Below are positions 18,410-27,795 of a stretch of 64,000 nucleotides of DNA, piece by piece. This stretch comes from Phycisphaeraceae bacterium. GTDB taxonomy: Bacteria; Planctomycetota; Phycisphaerae; Phycisphaerales; Phycisphaeraceae. Both the position numbers and the translations under genes were made by a program. The notes under the pieces were generated by a model. That model was not told the DNA's origin. It did not search any database and worked only from the letters and a program-made list of their open reading frames with translations. The stretch's first letter is position 1. Each line of letters begins with the position of its first letter. The stretch covers positions 1-64,000 of the forward strand of contig JADLAP010000119.1 of NCBI GenBank assembly GCA_020848195.1. Direction: 5' to 3'.

Positions 18410-20046
18410 GGCTGCACCGCCTTTCCCCCCGGAAGTGTTCCCCCAGGGACATTGCCCGGCGGCGGCGGGGCAAACGCTCTGATCCACGCGCCAAGCCCGG
18501 ATGGATCGTCGCCGGAGAGGATGGAGCCGATCTTCGGCGCGATGCGCTGGTACATCTCATACCGCGCGAGATTCATGCCCGAGCTGAACGCGCGGATCTG
18601 GCTGGCGATGACCGCCGCCTCGGCTTCGTTGCGAAGACGGATGACGTCCTGCTCGCCCTTGGCCTTGAACCGGATCGCCTCCGCCTGCGCTACCGCGGCT
18701 TCGGTCTCCAGCTTGGCCACCTCGCGGTCCTTGCTCGCCGCCAGCAGTTTGACCGCCATGTCCTGTTTGGCCTGGATCACCGCGCGAATCTTGGCGGTGT
18801 CCGACTGAACCTTGACCTTGCTCTGCTCGGCGAGCATTTCCTGTTTCGTCAGTTCCGCCTGAGAACGGGCCTGCTCGATCTGCTGCTCGAATTTTCTGGC
18901 GTCCTGCACCGCCACCTCGCGGTCTCGGATGATGCTGGCGATCTGGTCCGGCGGCGAAATGTTCCGCACCAGCACCGATTTCACCAGCACGCCCCATATC
19001 TTGCACCGGTCCACGAGGTGCTGCTGCAGATGGTCCTGAAACTGCTGCCGCGTTTCGCCGACGATGTAGCTCGTCGCCGGGCTTTTGCTGCCTTCGATCC
19101 GGCTGAATCCGCGCGCGCGGGGCAGAATCACCTTTTTCAAGATGTCTTCCAGGTCGCCCACGCGATGCGTCAGCTCGGCCGCCATCTCCGGCTGGACCGA
19201 CCATTCAATCGTGCCCTCGACGTGAACCGTGAAACCGTCGGCGGTGAGGAAGCTGATCGCATCCTCGCCGGCCATTTCAAATCGCCGGCTCTGCAGGTTC
19301 ACATCCACCACGGTGACCATGTACGGGTTGAGGTAGTACGTGCCGGGCGACAGCGTGCCTGCAAGAACGCCCTTGAAATTCCTGGGCACGGTGAAAAGGC
19401 CATTCTCGGCCCCCGCAGCGGATTCCTGCGTCGTCGGCGCTTTGGACACAATCCCCGGCGAACTGAGCATGTCTTTGCCCACGAGCGATGTCACAACGCC
19501 GACGCTGCCGGGCGGAATGGTGATGGCGTCGAAAAGCTGAATGTCATAGGCATAGGGATTGATGGCGTGCCGGCCGGGGCTGAGCACGTCGGCGATGATG
19601 CCCTTGTGCTGCTGCGAGGCTGGGGTGTTGACGGGATCGGCGGCGAGGATCTGGCCGTCCGGCAGGTCCTGGCCGTACAGTCGGGTCAGCACGCCGAGCT
19701 TGCCCCCCGGTACGTCGGTGATCGGCACGACGCGCCACGACCAGGTGTACGGGTTGTAGAAGTACCGGCCCGGCAGCAGCACTTCAAGCTGAATGCCTTT
19801 CTGGCCCGGCTCCAGAGCGAGAATCTGGCCCGATGGAAGATCGCTTCCCGTCTTGCGGATCAGCACCGCGATCTGGTTCGCCCCCGGTTCGATCCGGCAG
19901 AAAAACCAGATCCAGAACGGCAACGCCACCAGCGCCGCGATGATGACCAGCCCGATGAAGCCCGACCACGCCCCCGCCGCGGTGATGTGGCGCGGGGTGA
20001 AACGTGGAAGGTTCATCCCACTGCGACCCGATCCCGAACTTGTCAT
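18406..20046 (-). CDS. SPFH/band-7 (flotillin-like) protein with N-terminal tandem repeats
   Basis: TM segment; repeats (KLGVLTRLYGQDLPDGQILA...KGIIADVLSPGRHAINPYAYDI); SPFH core (SFLTADGFTVHVEGTIEWSVQPEMA...RGFSRIEGSKS); coiled coil. Confidence 0.83.
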   Translation of the reverse strand: MTSSGSGRSGMNLPRFTPRHITAAGAWSGFIGLVIIAALVALPFWIWFFCRIEPGANQIAVLIRKTGSDLPSGQILALEPGQKGIQLEVLLPGRYFYNPYTWSWRVVPITDVPGGKLGVLTRLYGQDLPDGQILAADPVNTPASQQHKGIIADVLSPGRHAINPYAYDIQLFDAITIPPGSVGVVTSLVGKDMLSSPGIVSKAPTTQESAAGAENGLFTVPRNFKGVLAGTLSPGTYYLNPYMVTVVDVNLQSRRFEMAGEDAISFLTADGFTVHVEGTIEWSVQPEMAAELTHRVGDLEDILKKVILPRARGFSRIEGSKSPATSYIVGETRQQFQDHLQQHLVDRCKIWGVLVKSVLVRNISPPDQIASIIRDREVAVQDARKFEQQIEQARSQAELTKQEMLAEQSKVKVQSDTAKIRAVIQAKQDMAVKLLAASKDREVAKLETEAAVAQAEAIRFKAKGEQDVIRLRNEAEAAVIASQIRAFSSGMNLARYEMYQRIAPKIGSILSGDDPSGLGAWIRAFAPPPPGNVPGGTLPGGKAVQP

Positions 20047-20186
20047 GTTGTCGCCTCCCAGGAGAATCACTCCAGCATACCCTTGGACGCACGAGGAGGA
20101 CAGTCGGTTCCCAGCCAAACTGAAAATGTCACGCATCGCCGTTGTTCATTTGACGGCCAGGCTGGTTCGGGTTTGAGTGGTCATTT

Positions 20187-20831
20187 ATGACGGACGGGTT
20201 GCTGGCGGAGATGTCGCGGGAAATGGACGCGGACCTGCTCGTGTACATGAGCATGTCGGCGGAGGATGCCGCGTCGGCGCAGGCGGCGTGGGAAACGCTG
20301 TATCGGCGTCATGTGCGTTATGTCTGGGCCGTATGCCGCCGGGCGTATGCCGATCTGCTTGGCGGCGACGAGGGCGCGGCCGACCTGGTTTCGGAAACAT
20401 TCCGACGCGCGTATGAGTTTGCCGGCACGTTCGACGCGCACGGCGTGCAGGATGTCCAGCGGCAGCAACGGATGGTGCGCGCGTGGCTGTGCCGGATCGC
20501 CCAGCGATTGGCTCAGGATGCGCTGCGCGGCCGGGCGCGGATGCCGACGGTTGCGATGGACCAAGAACCGCCTGCCGTGCCGGCCGAACCGGCAGATTCG
20601 CCGCGGGTCGTCCTGGCGCGGGAAGCGCTGGCGATGCTGTCGGAGAAGGAACAGATTGTGCTGCGGGCGACGATGCAGTGGTATCAGCCGCAGTCGCCTC
20701 ATCAGCGATTGCCCAACGACGTGTGCCGCGACATCGCGCAAACGCTGGGCACGACGCCGGAGAATCTGCGGCAGATTCGACGCCGTGCGATGGAAAAAGT
20801 CCGACATTATATGGAGGAACACAGGCGATGA
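20187..20831 (+). CDS. ECF-type RNA polymerase sigma factor
   Basis: WETLYRRHVRYVWAVCRRAYADLLGGDEGAADLVSETFRRAYEFAG region 2; C-terminal region 4 (LSEKEQIVLRATMQW...NDVCRDIAQTLGTTPENLRQIRRRAMEKVRHYME). Confidence 0.85.
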   Translation: MTDGLLAEMSREMDADLLVYMSMSAEDAASAQAAWETLYRRHVRYVWAVCRRAYADLLGGDEGAADLVSETFRRAYEFAGTFDAHGVQDVQRQQRMVRAWLCRIAQRLAQDALRGRARMPTVAMDQEPPAVPAEPADSPRVVLAREALAMLSEKEQIVLRATMQWYQPQSPHQRLPNDVCRDIAQTLGTTPENLRQIRRRAMEKVRHYMEEHRR

Positions 20832-21163
20832 CCCCGCATCACGCCGACGAATCCGATGCGATGATCGAAGCGTTGACTGCCGCGGTCATGCGACAGTTGG
20901 GCTGGCTCGTGCCCATTCATGAAGACGACGTGGCGGACGACGTTGAGACGCCATTGCCGCCGTCGCTGGCTGAACCGGCCGGTGTGTGGGAGGGCCATGC
21001 GAAAGGCGGCACATTGCGACTGCCTCCGACGGAACAAGAGGATGAGCTTGATGTGGAAGCGGCTTTGCGTCGGGCGGCCCGGGAAGGCGGCACGATCAGC
21101 CCGGACGTGGCGGCCGCGATGCGCCGGGACCGCCGCGCCGCCGAGGGACGCCCGGAGTCCTGA
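20828..21163 (+). CDS. Small hypothetical protein (111 aa), overlaps sigma factor stop
   Basis: MTPHHADESDAMIEALTAAVMRQLGWLVPIHEDDVADDVETPLPPSLAEPAG...; ATGA overlap with sigma gene, directly followed by ImmA/IrrE gene. Confidence 0.7.
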   Translation: MTPHHADESDAMIEALTAAVMRQLGWLVPIHEDDVADDVETPLPPSLAEPAGVWEGHAKGGTLRLPPTEQEDELDVEAALRRAAREGGTISPDVAAAMRRDRRAAEGRPES

Positions 21164-21165
21164 GC

Positions 21166-22026
21166 ATGGCACGACGACTCATGATGCCGGTTCCAAGGCT
21201 GCGGCCGGCGCGGGTTCGGCAGATCGCCGAACTGGCCGAGGCTGTGGCGGAGGAGCACGCGCCGCCGTCGTCGTTCATCGATCCGATGGCCATTGCCGCC
21301 GCGCATGGCATCACGATCAGCCATGGCGATTACGGCGACGCGTTCGATGGTCTGCTGGAATGCGAAGCCGGACGGTTTCACATCTACTGCAATCGTGTTC
21401 GCTGCGGCGAGAGGGATGAACCCCGCGCCCGGTTCACGATGGCGCATGAACTTGGGCATTATTTCATTGATGAGCATCGCCACGCGATGCAGGCCGGCCG
21501 CGCGCCTGCGCATCCGTCGATGTGCGATTCGCTGTCGCCGCTGCTGTCGGAGCAGGAGGCGGACCTGTTCGCGGCGAACCTGCTCATGCCGCGCTGCCGG
21601 GTCATGGCGGCCAGAAGCAGGGCGGCCAGGGGGCTGCCCGGCGTCATGGTCCTGGCCCGACAGTTCGGCACGTCGCTGACCAGTGCCGCTCTGCGGTGGA
21701 CGGAACTCGACCTGTCGCCGTGCGCCGTCGTCAAATGGTCCTGGTCCGGTTATGCGTGGAAAACGCTCTCGGCCGCGGCGTTCGAGGCACGGTATCGCCG
21801 GACGGTGGAATGCCCGAAAAAGCTCGTGGACAACTCCGCCACCCGCCTGGCCCTGGATCATGCGCCGCTGCCGCCGCAGGGTTACTACCAGTCCGGGACC
21901 ACCGCCGCGACGTGGTTTGCCGGCGTGCGGATGGAAGACGACCGCAACGTCATTCTTGTGGAACAGGCGATTCCGCTGGGCAAGTTCGGCGTGCTGACGA
22001 TGCTGTCTGTCACGGATGGTCGTTGA
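21166..22026 (+). CDS. ImmA/IrrE-family metallo-endopeptidase
   Basis: HExxH motif in RARFTMAHELGHYFIDEHRH; SEQEADLFAANLLMP motif. Confidence 0.92.
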   Translation: MARRLMMPVPRLRPARVRQIAELAEAVAEEHAPPSSFIDPMAIAAAHGITISHGDYGDAFDGLLECEAGRFHIYCNRVRCGERDEPRARFTMAHELGHYFIDEHRHAMQAGRAPAHPSMCDSLSPLLSEQEADLFAANLLMPRCRVMAARSRAARGLPGVMVLARQFGTSLTSAALRWTELDLSPCAVVKWSWSGYAWKTLSAAAFEARYRRTVECPKKLVDNSATRLALDHAPLPPQGYYQSGTTAATWFAGVRMEDDRNVILVEQAIPLGKFGVLTMLSVTDGR

Positions 22027-22032
22027 TCTGGT

Positions 22033-23034
22033 ATGCCGATCATTCGCGTGGAAGATCTGGTCAAGACGTACCGCGTATCCGAACGGCGGCCGGGGTTGAT
22101 CGGCGCGCTGACGGGACTGGTGCGGCGAAAGCATCGCATCGTCCGCGCACTGGACGGCGTGTCCTTCACCATCGAACCGGGCGAACTGGTCGGCTACATC
22201 GGCCCCAACGGCGCGGGCAAGAGCACCACGGTCAAAACGCTGGCCGGCATCCTCGTGCCCGACCGCGGCCGGGTGGAAGTGCTCGGCCGAACGCCGTGGA
22301 CGCAGCGCATCGCCCATGTCCGTCAGATCGGCGTGGTCTTCGGCCAGCGCACGCAACTGTGGTGGGATCTGCCCGTCATCGAGTCCTTCGACCTGCTGCG
22401 CGACATCTACCGGCTTGAAACCTCAAAATACCGGCATAAACGCGAGGAACTGACGCAACTGCTGGACCTTGGACCGCTGCTGGACACGCCGGTGCGGCAA
22501 CTGAGCCTGGGCCAGCGGATGCGCTGCGATCTGGCGGCGTCGCTGTTGCACGAACCGCCGCTGCTGTTTCTCGACGAACCGACCATCGGCCTGGATGCGG
22601 TGGCCAAGCTCGCCGTGCGGCAGGCTGTGCGAGACCTCAACCGGCGGCAGGGCGTCACCGTCATCCTCACCACGCACGACATGGACGACATTGAAGCCTT
22701 GTGTTCGCGGGTGATGGTGATCGGTCGCGGCCGGCTGCTCTGCGACGGCACGCTGGAGGAACTGCGGGCCAGAGTCAGCCGCCGGCGCCGGCTTATCGTG
22801 GACCTGGACTATCGCAACGGTCCGCTGGAACTGCCGAACGCCCAGCTCGTGCGGGAAGAGGGAACACGGGTGGAATACGCCTTTGACCCGCGGGAGATTT
22901 CGCCGGCGAAGTTGATCGCGCAAGTCGCCGGGCGTCATGCCGTGCGCGACCTGTTCGTCGAAAACCAGCCGATCGAGGAAGTGGTGTCGCGCCTGTACCG
23001 GCAACTGGAACCGGCGGAGGACGCGCCATGCTGA
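22033..23034 (+). CDS. ABC transporter ATP-binding protein (ABC-2/NatA-like)
   Basis: Walker A GPNGAGKSTT; LSLGQRMRCDLAASLLHEPPLLFLDEPTIGLD. Confidence 0.95.
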   Translation: MPIIRVEDLVKTYRVSERRPGLIGALTGLVRRKHRIVRALDGVSFTIEPGELVGYIGPNGAGKSTTVKTLAGILVPDRGRVEVLGRTPWTQRIAHVRQIGVVFGQRTQLWWDLPVIESFDLLRDIYRLETSKYRHKREELTQLLDLGPLLDTPVRQLSLGQRMRCDLAASLLHEPPLLFLDEPTIGLDAVAKLAVRQAVRDLNRRQGVTVILTTHDMDDIEALCSRVMVIGRGRLLCDGTLEELRARVSRRRRLIVDLDYRNGPLELPNAQLVREEGTRVEYAFDPREISPAKLIAQVAGRHAVRDLFVENQPIEEVVSRLYRQLEPAEDAPC

Positions 23035-23822
23035 AGCCCTATGCGGCAATCGGACTGACGTTGTTTCGCACACTGCTGCAGTACCGCGCGGCCGCGCTGG
23101 CTGCGTTATCCACGCAGATCGTCTTCGGCTGGATCATCGTGATGGTTTACGAGGCGTTGTACGCCTCGCGGCGCGGCGACGCGGGCATGCCGCTGGAACA
23201 GGTCATCACCTATGTGTGGCTGGGTCAGGCTTTCCTGGGCAATTTGCCGTGGGGTGTGGACAAAGCGGTGGCGGTGATGATGCGCGATGGATCGGTCGGC
23301 ATCGAACTGTGCAGGCCGGTGGATCTGTATACCGCGTGGTACGCTCGGCTGCTGGCGATCCGGATGGGGCCGACGCTGCTGCGGGCCGTGCCCATGTTCA
23401 TCCTGGCGATGCTGTTTTTCGGCATGAAACCGCCGGTATCCGTTGCCGGTGGCGCGGCGTTCGTCGTGGCCATGATCGGTGCCGTGGCCCTGTCCAGCGC
23501 GATCACCATGCTCGTGAACATCAGTCTGTTCTGGACGATCAATCCCTATGGCATGAGCACGATCATCGGCTCTCTGCTGGTGGTTTTCAGCGGTCAGGAC
23601 ATCCCCCTGCCGCTGATGCCGGGCTGGCTCCGGAGCATCAGCGAAATGCTGCCGTTCCGGGGCGTGGTGGACGTGCCGTTCCGGCTGTACACAGGACATC
23701 TGCCGGCCGGCGGGGCATGGCGGTTGCTCGCGTTCCAATGGATGTGGATCGCGGCGCTGGTGATCGGCGGTCGAGCGCTGATGCGTGCCGGCATGCGGCG
23801 GGTCGTGGTACAGGGGGGATAG
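23028..23822 (+). CDS. ABC-2 type transporter permease
   Basis: Polytopic; overlaps ATPase gene; COG4587-like. Confidence 0.85.
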   Translation: MLKPYAAIGLTLFRTLLQYRAAALAALSTQIVFGWIIVMVYEALYASRRGDAGMPLEQVITYVWLGQAFLGNLPWGVDKAVAVMMRDGSVGIELCRPVDLYTAWYARLLAIRMGPTLLRAVPMFILAMLFFGMKPPVSVAGGAAFVVAMIGAVALSSAITMLVNISLFWTINPYGMSTIIGSLLVVFSGQDIPLPLMPGWLRSISEMLPFRGVVDVPFRLYTGHLPAGGAWRLLAFQWMWIAALVIGGRALMRAGMRRVVVQGG

Positions 23823-23827
23823 ACGAC

Positions 23828-24619
23828 ATGGCGTTCGACGCGATGCGTGTGTATTTCCGGTGCATTGGGGCGTCGCTGCGCGGCGAGATGCAGCATCGCG
23901 TGTCGTTTGCGCTGTACACGCTGGCGGCATTTGGCATGACATGCGTGGAGTTTTTCGCCATATGGGCGTTGTTCGATCATTTCGGCGCGCTGAAACAGTG
24001 GCGGTTCGCCGAAGTGGGGCTGTGCTGCGGCATGTCGTCGTGCGCGTTCGCCCTGGCGGGATTGCTCGCGCGCGGGTTTGACCGGTTTGATTTGCTGGTC
24101 CAGACGGGCGAGTTCGACCGCATCCTCCTGCGGCCAAGGACCACGGTGATGCAGTTGTTCGGGCGTGAATGGTATTGCATCAGACTCAGCCGCTTGACCC
24201 AGGGCCTGCTGGTGCTGGCGGGTTCCGCCGCGTGTCTGGACATCGCATGGTCGGCCGGCCTCGTGGCGGTCGTGTTTTGTTCCATTTTCGCGGGCATGCT
24301 GGTGTTCATCGGCCTGTTCATCCTGCAGGCGACGATGTGTTTCTGGACGGTGCAGACGCTGGAAATCATGAACTGCGTCACCGACGGCGGGAACTATGCC
24401 GCGCGGGTTCCGCTGACGGTGTATCGGCCTTGGATGCGGTGGTTTTTCACCATCATCGTGCCGCTGGCGTGCGTGAACCTCTGGCCTCTGGAGGCGGTGA
24501 CGGGAAGGACCACCAGCGCCTTGGCGTGGTGCGGGCCGGCGGTTGGCGCGGGATTTTTCGCGGTTTGCCTGAGCTTGTGGCGGCTCGGTGTCCGGCGGTA
24601 TCGGTCAACGGGAAGTTGA
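23828..24619 (+). CDS. ABC-2 type transporter permease
   Basis: MAFDAMRVYFRCIGASLRGEMQHRVSFALYTLAAFGMTCVEFFAIWALF...; COG3694-like. Confidence 0.85.
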   Translation: MAFDAMRVYFRCIGASLRGEMQHRVSFALYTLAAFGMTCVEFFAIWALFDHFGALKQWRFAEVGLCCGMSSCAFALAGLLARGFDRFDLLVQTGEFDRILLRPRTTVMQLFGREWYCIRLSRLTQGLLVLAGSAACLDIAWSAGLVAVVFCSIFAGMLVFIGLFILQATMCFWTVQTLEIMNCVTDGGNYAARVPLTVYRPWMRWFFTIIVPLACVNLWPLEAVTGRTTSALAWCGPAVGAGFFAVCLSLWRLGVRRYRSTGS

Positions 24620-24684
24620 CGGGACATGTTCCATGCCCTCAGGCCTCGACAACTCCGTCGCGGGGCTTGGGGAAAGGAACAACT

Positions 24685-25128
24685 TCAGTGCGAGCCGCAG
24701 CGGCGCTTGGTTCGCGCCGGCGAGGAAGGATTCTCCGCCGCGCAGGTGGGACACAGGCCGAGCATCGTCACCTCGTGGCCTTCGACCACGAAGCCGCCGG
24801 GAAGCACCGTGCCGTCGGGAATGGGCATCGAGCAGCCGGGCAGGTCGAACACCGCCTTGCACTTGCGACAACGGAAATGATGGTGATGCCCCAGGTTCGC
24901 CGCTTCGTACCGCACCTGCCCGTCCGTCAGCGTCACCGACCGGATTTCCCCGGCATCCAGCAGCAGCTTCACCGTGCGGTACACCGTGGCAATGCCCAGC
25001 GAAGGCATCCGGCCCTGTGCCCGCTGGTGCAACTCCTCCACCGTCAGCGGCCCGTGCGCGTCGTGGATGACTTCCTGCAGGGCCTTGCGCTGCGACGTCC
25101 GACGTTGTCCGAGAGGTGTCTTGTCCAT
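24685..25128 (-). CDS. Fur-family transcriptional regulator
   Basis: LTVEELHQRAQGRMPSLGIATVYRTVKLLLDAGEIRSV...HHHHFRCRKCKAVFDLPGC...VEGHEVTMLGLCPTCA; HHHHF and CxxC motifs. Confidence 0.92.
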   Translation of the reverse strand: MDKTPLGQRRTSQRKALQEVIHDAHGPLTVEELHQRAQGRMPSLGIATVYRTVKLLLDAGEIRSVTLTDGQVRYEAANLGHHHHFRCRKCKAVFDLPGCSMPIPDGTVLPGGFVVEGHEVTMLGLCPTCAAENPSSPARTKRRCGSH

Positions 25129-25161
25129 GATGAGGAAAGTGTAGCGTGAATCAGCCCGCGA

Positions 25162-26412
25162 TCAGAGCGCCGGCCAGAACAGGATCAACCCCGTGCCCGC
25201 GGCAATCGCCAGTGCGAACATCAGCGATACGCGCCAGAGCAGCGCCTTGCTGCCCAGTGACGCGACCATGAGCGCCTTGAAAATCAGGTTGGCCATGAAG
25301 CCGACGAGGATCAGCCGCCAGCCGGTGTCGGGCATCACCCGCCCGGCGTGGACCATCTGGGCCGTGGACAGCGTGATGGCGTCCATGTCCGTCAGCCCGG
25401 ATATCCCCGCCACCACGTACAGCCCCGTATTGCCGAGGTGCGACTTCGCCGCCGCCACGCCGAGCAGCACCAGCGCGTAGAGCAACCCGAACACAATGGC
25501 GGTCTTGAGTTGCGCGGGGTCCTCCGGCAACGGTGCGTCCGTGATCGTCCGGCTCCACAGTGCATACGACATCGCCGACAACACCGCCATCACCCCCGTC
25601 ATCGCCAGCAGCGGCATCATCAGTTGCGGGAGAATCGACGGCGCCACCAGCGCCACCTCCAGCAGCACCCGGACGAACACCACCGTCGACGCGATCATCA
25701 GCACCACGCACGCCAGCCCCGCCATGTCGTGCCTGCCCCGCGTGTGCTTGGCGTAGCCCACCGTCGTCGCCGTGCTGGAAATCACGCCGCCGAGCAAGCC
25801 GCCCAGCAGCACGCCGACCCGGGCGCCCAGGAATTTGAACACCATGTACCCGCACAGGCTGATGCCGACGATCAGCACCACCAGCAGCCAGATTTTGAAG
25901 GGATTGAGCACCTGATAAGGCCCGACGACCTTGTCCGGCAACACCGGCAGCACCACCAGGCCGATCAGCACCAGTTGAAAGATCGCGCGGATGTCCGCTT
26001 CGCCGATGCGATGCACGATGTTCTTGAGCGGCTGTTTCCACTGGAGCAGCACCGCCACGCCGCCGCCGATCGCCAGCGCCATGGCTGTGTGCCCGAGCAT
26101 GAGCATCGCGCCCACGCCGTACATCACCAGCGCCGCCACGGCCGTGGTCAGCCCCGTGCCGCCCTGTTCCTTGATCCAATGCTGCAGGCCCGCGATGACC
26201 AGCATCGCCGTCACGCCGATCAGCCCCGCCGGAACCACCCAAGGCCCCAGCGCCGGCGACAACATCGTCATCACCGCGCCCAGCACCGTAATCAGCGCGA
26301 AACTGCGGATCCCCGCCACATGCGACGCCGACCATTCCCGCTGGAACCCCACCAGAAGTCCCAACCCCAGCGCAATCGCCATGGCGTAAAACTCGTTCAT
26401 TTCCAACGGCAC
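25162..26412 (-). CDS. MgtC/SapB family protein with DUF4010 region
   Basis: MNEFYAMAIALGLGLLVGFQREWSASHVAGIRSFALITVLGAV; polytopic C-terminal region. Confidence 0.88.
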   Translation of the reverse strand: MPLEMNEFYAMAIALGLGLLVGFQREWSASHVAGIRSFALITVLGAVMTMLSPALGPWVVPAGLIGVTAMLVIAGLQHWIKEQGGTGLTTAVAALVMYGVGAMLMLGHTAMALAIGGGVAVLLQWKQPLKNIVHRIGEADIRAIFQLVLIGLVVLPVLPDKVVGPYQVLNPFKIWLLVVLIVGISLCGYMVFKFLGARVGVLLGGLLGGVISSTATTVGYAKHTRGRHDMAGLACVVLMIASTVVFVRVLLEVALVAPSILPQLMMPLLAMTGVMAVLSAMSYALWSRTITDAPLPEDPAQLKTAIVFGLLYALVLLGVAAAKSHLGNTGLYVVAGISGLTDMDAITLSTAQMVHAGRVMPDTGWRLILVGFMANLIFKALMVASLGSKALLWRVSLMFALAIAAGTGLILFWPAL

Positions 26413-26429
26413 ATTGTAATGATGTTGTT

Positions 26430-26501
26430 GACGTAGCGCCGCGACGTATTCCCGATGCGTCGCCGCGATGCGATCCGGACGTAGCGCCGCGACTTGTCGC
26501 G
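26430..26501. repeat. 16-bp direct repeat (two copies) plus short hairpin
   Basis: GACGTAGCGCCGCGAC at 26430-26445 and 26478-26493; CGCGAC-TT-GTCGCG at 26488-26501. Confidence 0.6.
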
Positions 26502-26506
26502 TCCCG

Positions 26507-27232
26507 TTACGCCTTGATCCCTCCGAACGCCGCCGCCTTCAGCCGCTTGTGCAGCACATCCACGCCCGTGAACCCCATCTCGCGCAGCAGGTCGAGCTGC
26601 CACATCAGCGGCCGCGGCGTGTCCTCCTTCCGCACATAATCCATCACCGCGTCCCGATATTGCTCATCCTTGATCTGCACGAGGTACTCGCCCCAGCGAC
26701 GCCAGACGAGTTCCTGCACGCGATCCTCGCTGTGCAGCACGGCATCGACGATCCAGAAACAGCCCCCCGGTTTGAGACACTGATAAACCCGGCGAAACAC
26801 GTCGCGCCATTCGCTTTCCCCGCGCAGATGGTGCAGCACCGCCGCCGCCAGCACGATGTCGTGCCGCTCGCGGCCGAGATCGATCGCCCGCACATCGCCC
26901 TGAATCGCCGAGATTCGGTTGGATTTGGACAGCACCTGCGTGATCCGCCCCTGCGCGCGGTCCAGCATCGGCTGGCTCAAATCCACCAGTGTGACGCTCA
27001 GGTTGGGCAGCCGCTCGAGCATTTTCAGGCTGTAATTGCCCGCGCCGCAGCCGATGTCCAGCAGCGACGCCGCCCGCGGGCAGACCGTCGCCGCCGCCTC
27101 CGTCACCAGGTCCAGGAACAGCGGCGAATCCGGCATCGCGCTCTGGCCCGTCTCCAGATGGCTGAATCGCTCGACATCCGCGTCGAACCTCGCTCGGATT
27201 TCCGCCACCGTGCTTTTGTCGTTCATGGTCAT
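26507..27232 (-). CDS. Class I SAM-dependent methyltransferase
   Basis: ASLLDIGCGAGNYSLKMLERLPNLSVTLVDLSQPMLDRA; VLAAAVLHHLRGESEW. Confidence 0.9.
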   Translation of the reverse strand: MTMNDKSTVAEIRARFDADVERFSHLETGQSAMPDSPLFLDLVTEAAATVCPRAASLLDIGCGAGNYSLKMLERLPNLSVTLVDLSQPMLDRAQGRITQVLSKSNRISAIQGDVRAIDLGRERHDIVLAAAVLHHLRGESEWRDVFRRVYQCLKPGGCFWIVDAVLHSEDRVQELVWRRWGEYLVQIKDEQYRDAVMDYVRKEDTPRPLMWQLDLLREMGFTGVDVLHKRLKAAAFGGIKA

Positions 27233-27795
27233 GACTGTTTCTCGCCGAGCCACAGGCTCATGTGCATCACGTCGGCATATCGTCCGGGTCCGCGTTTGGC
27301 ATGCCGGGGACTGACGCCATCGCGCGTAAAACCGCACCGTTCGTACAGGTGGATGGCCCAAGGGTTGTCCGTAAAAACCTCCAGCTTGACCAGTTCCAGC
27401 GACGGGTGGCGCCGCGCCCAATCCAGCAGGAGCCGCATCATCGCCGTGCCGACGCCGCGGTGGTGCCACGCCTGCATCACGGACAATCCCAGCACGCCGC
27501 TGTGCCGCGTTCGCGCCCGCCGGCCGCTCTCGATGCCCGCCATGCTTGCCAGCTCATCGTTCACCCATGCCGTCACATGGACATCGCCGGGATTTTGGGC
27601 CTGTTTTTCCACCCATTTCCGTTCATCATCCGGCGTGGGCAGGTCGTCCTGCGGCGACCACAGCACGCCTTCGGTTTCCCGGCGCATGCGGTCGAGGTAA
27701 CGCAGCAGTGCCGGGATGTCGTCGACGCTGGGGCTGCGGGCATGAATCTTGGTTCCGTCGCGCAATGTGATCCAGGTTGGTTCGATGACGCTCAT
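27229..27795 (-). CDS. GNAT-family N-acetyltransferase
   Basis: LGLSVMQAWHHRGVGTAMMRLLLDWARRHPSLELVKLEVFTDNPWAIHLYERCGFTRDGV. Confidence 0.93.
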   Translation of the reverse strand: MSVIEPTWITLRDGTKIHARSPSVDDIPALLRYLDRMRRETEGVLWSPQDDLPTPDDERKWVEKQAQNPGDVHVTAWVNDELASMAGIESGRRARTRHSGVLGLSVMQAWHHRGVGTAMMRLLLDWARRHPSLELVKLEVFTDNPWAIHLYERCGFTRDGVSPRHAKRGPGRYADVMHMSLWLGEKQS

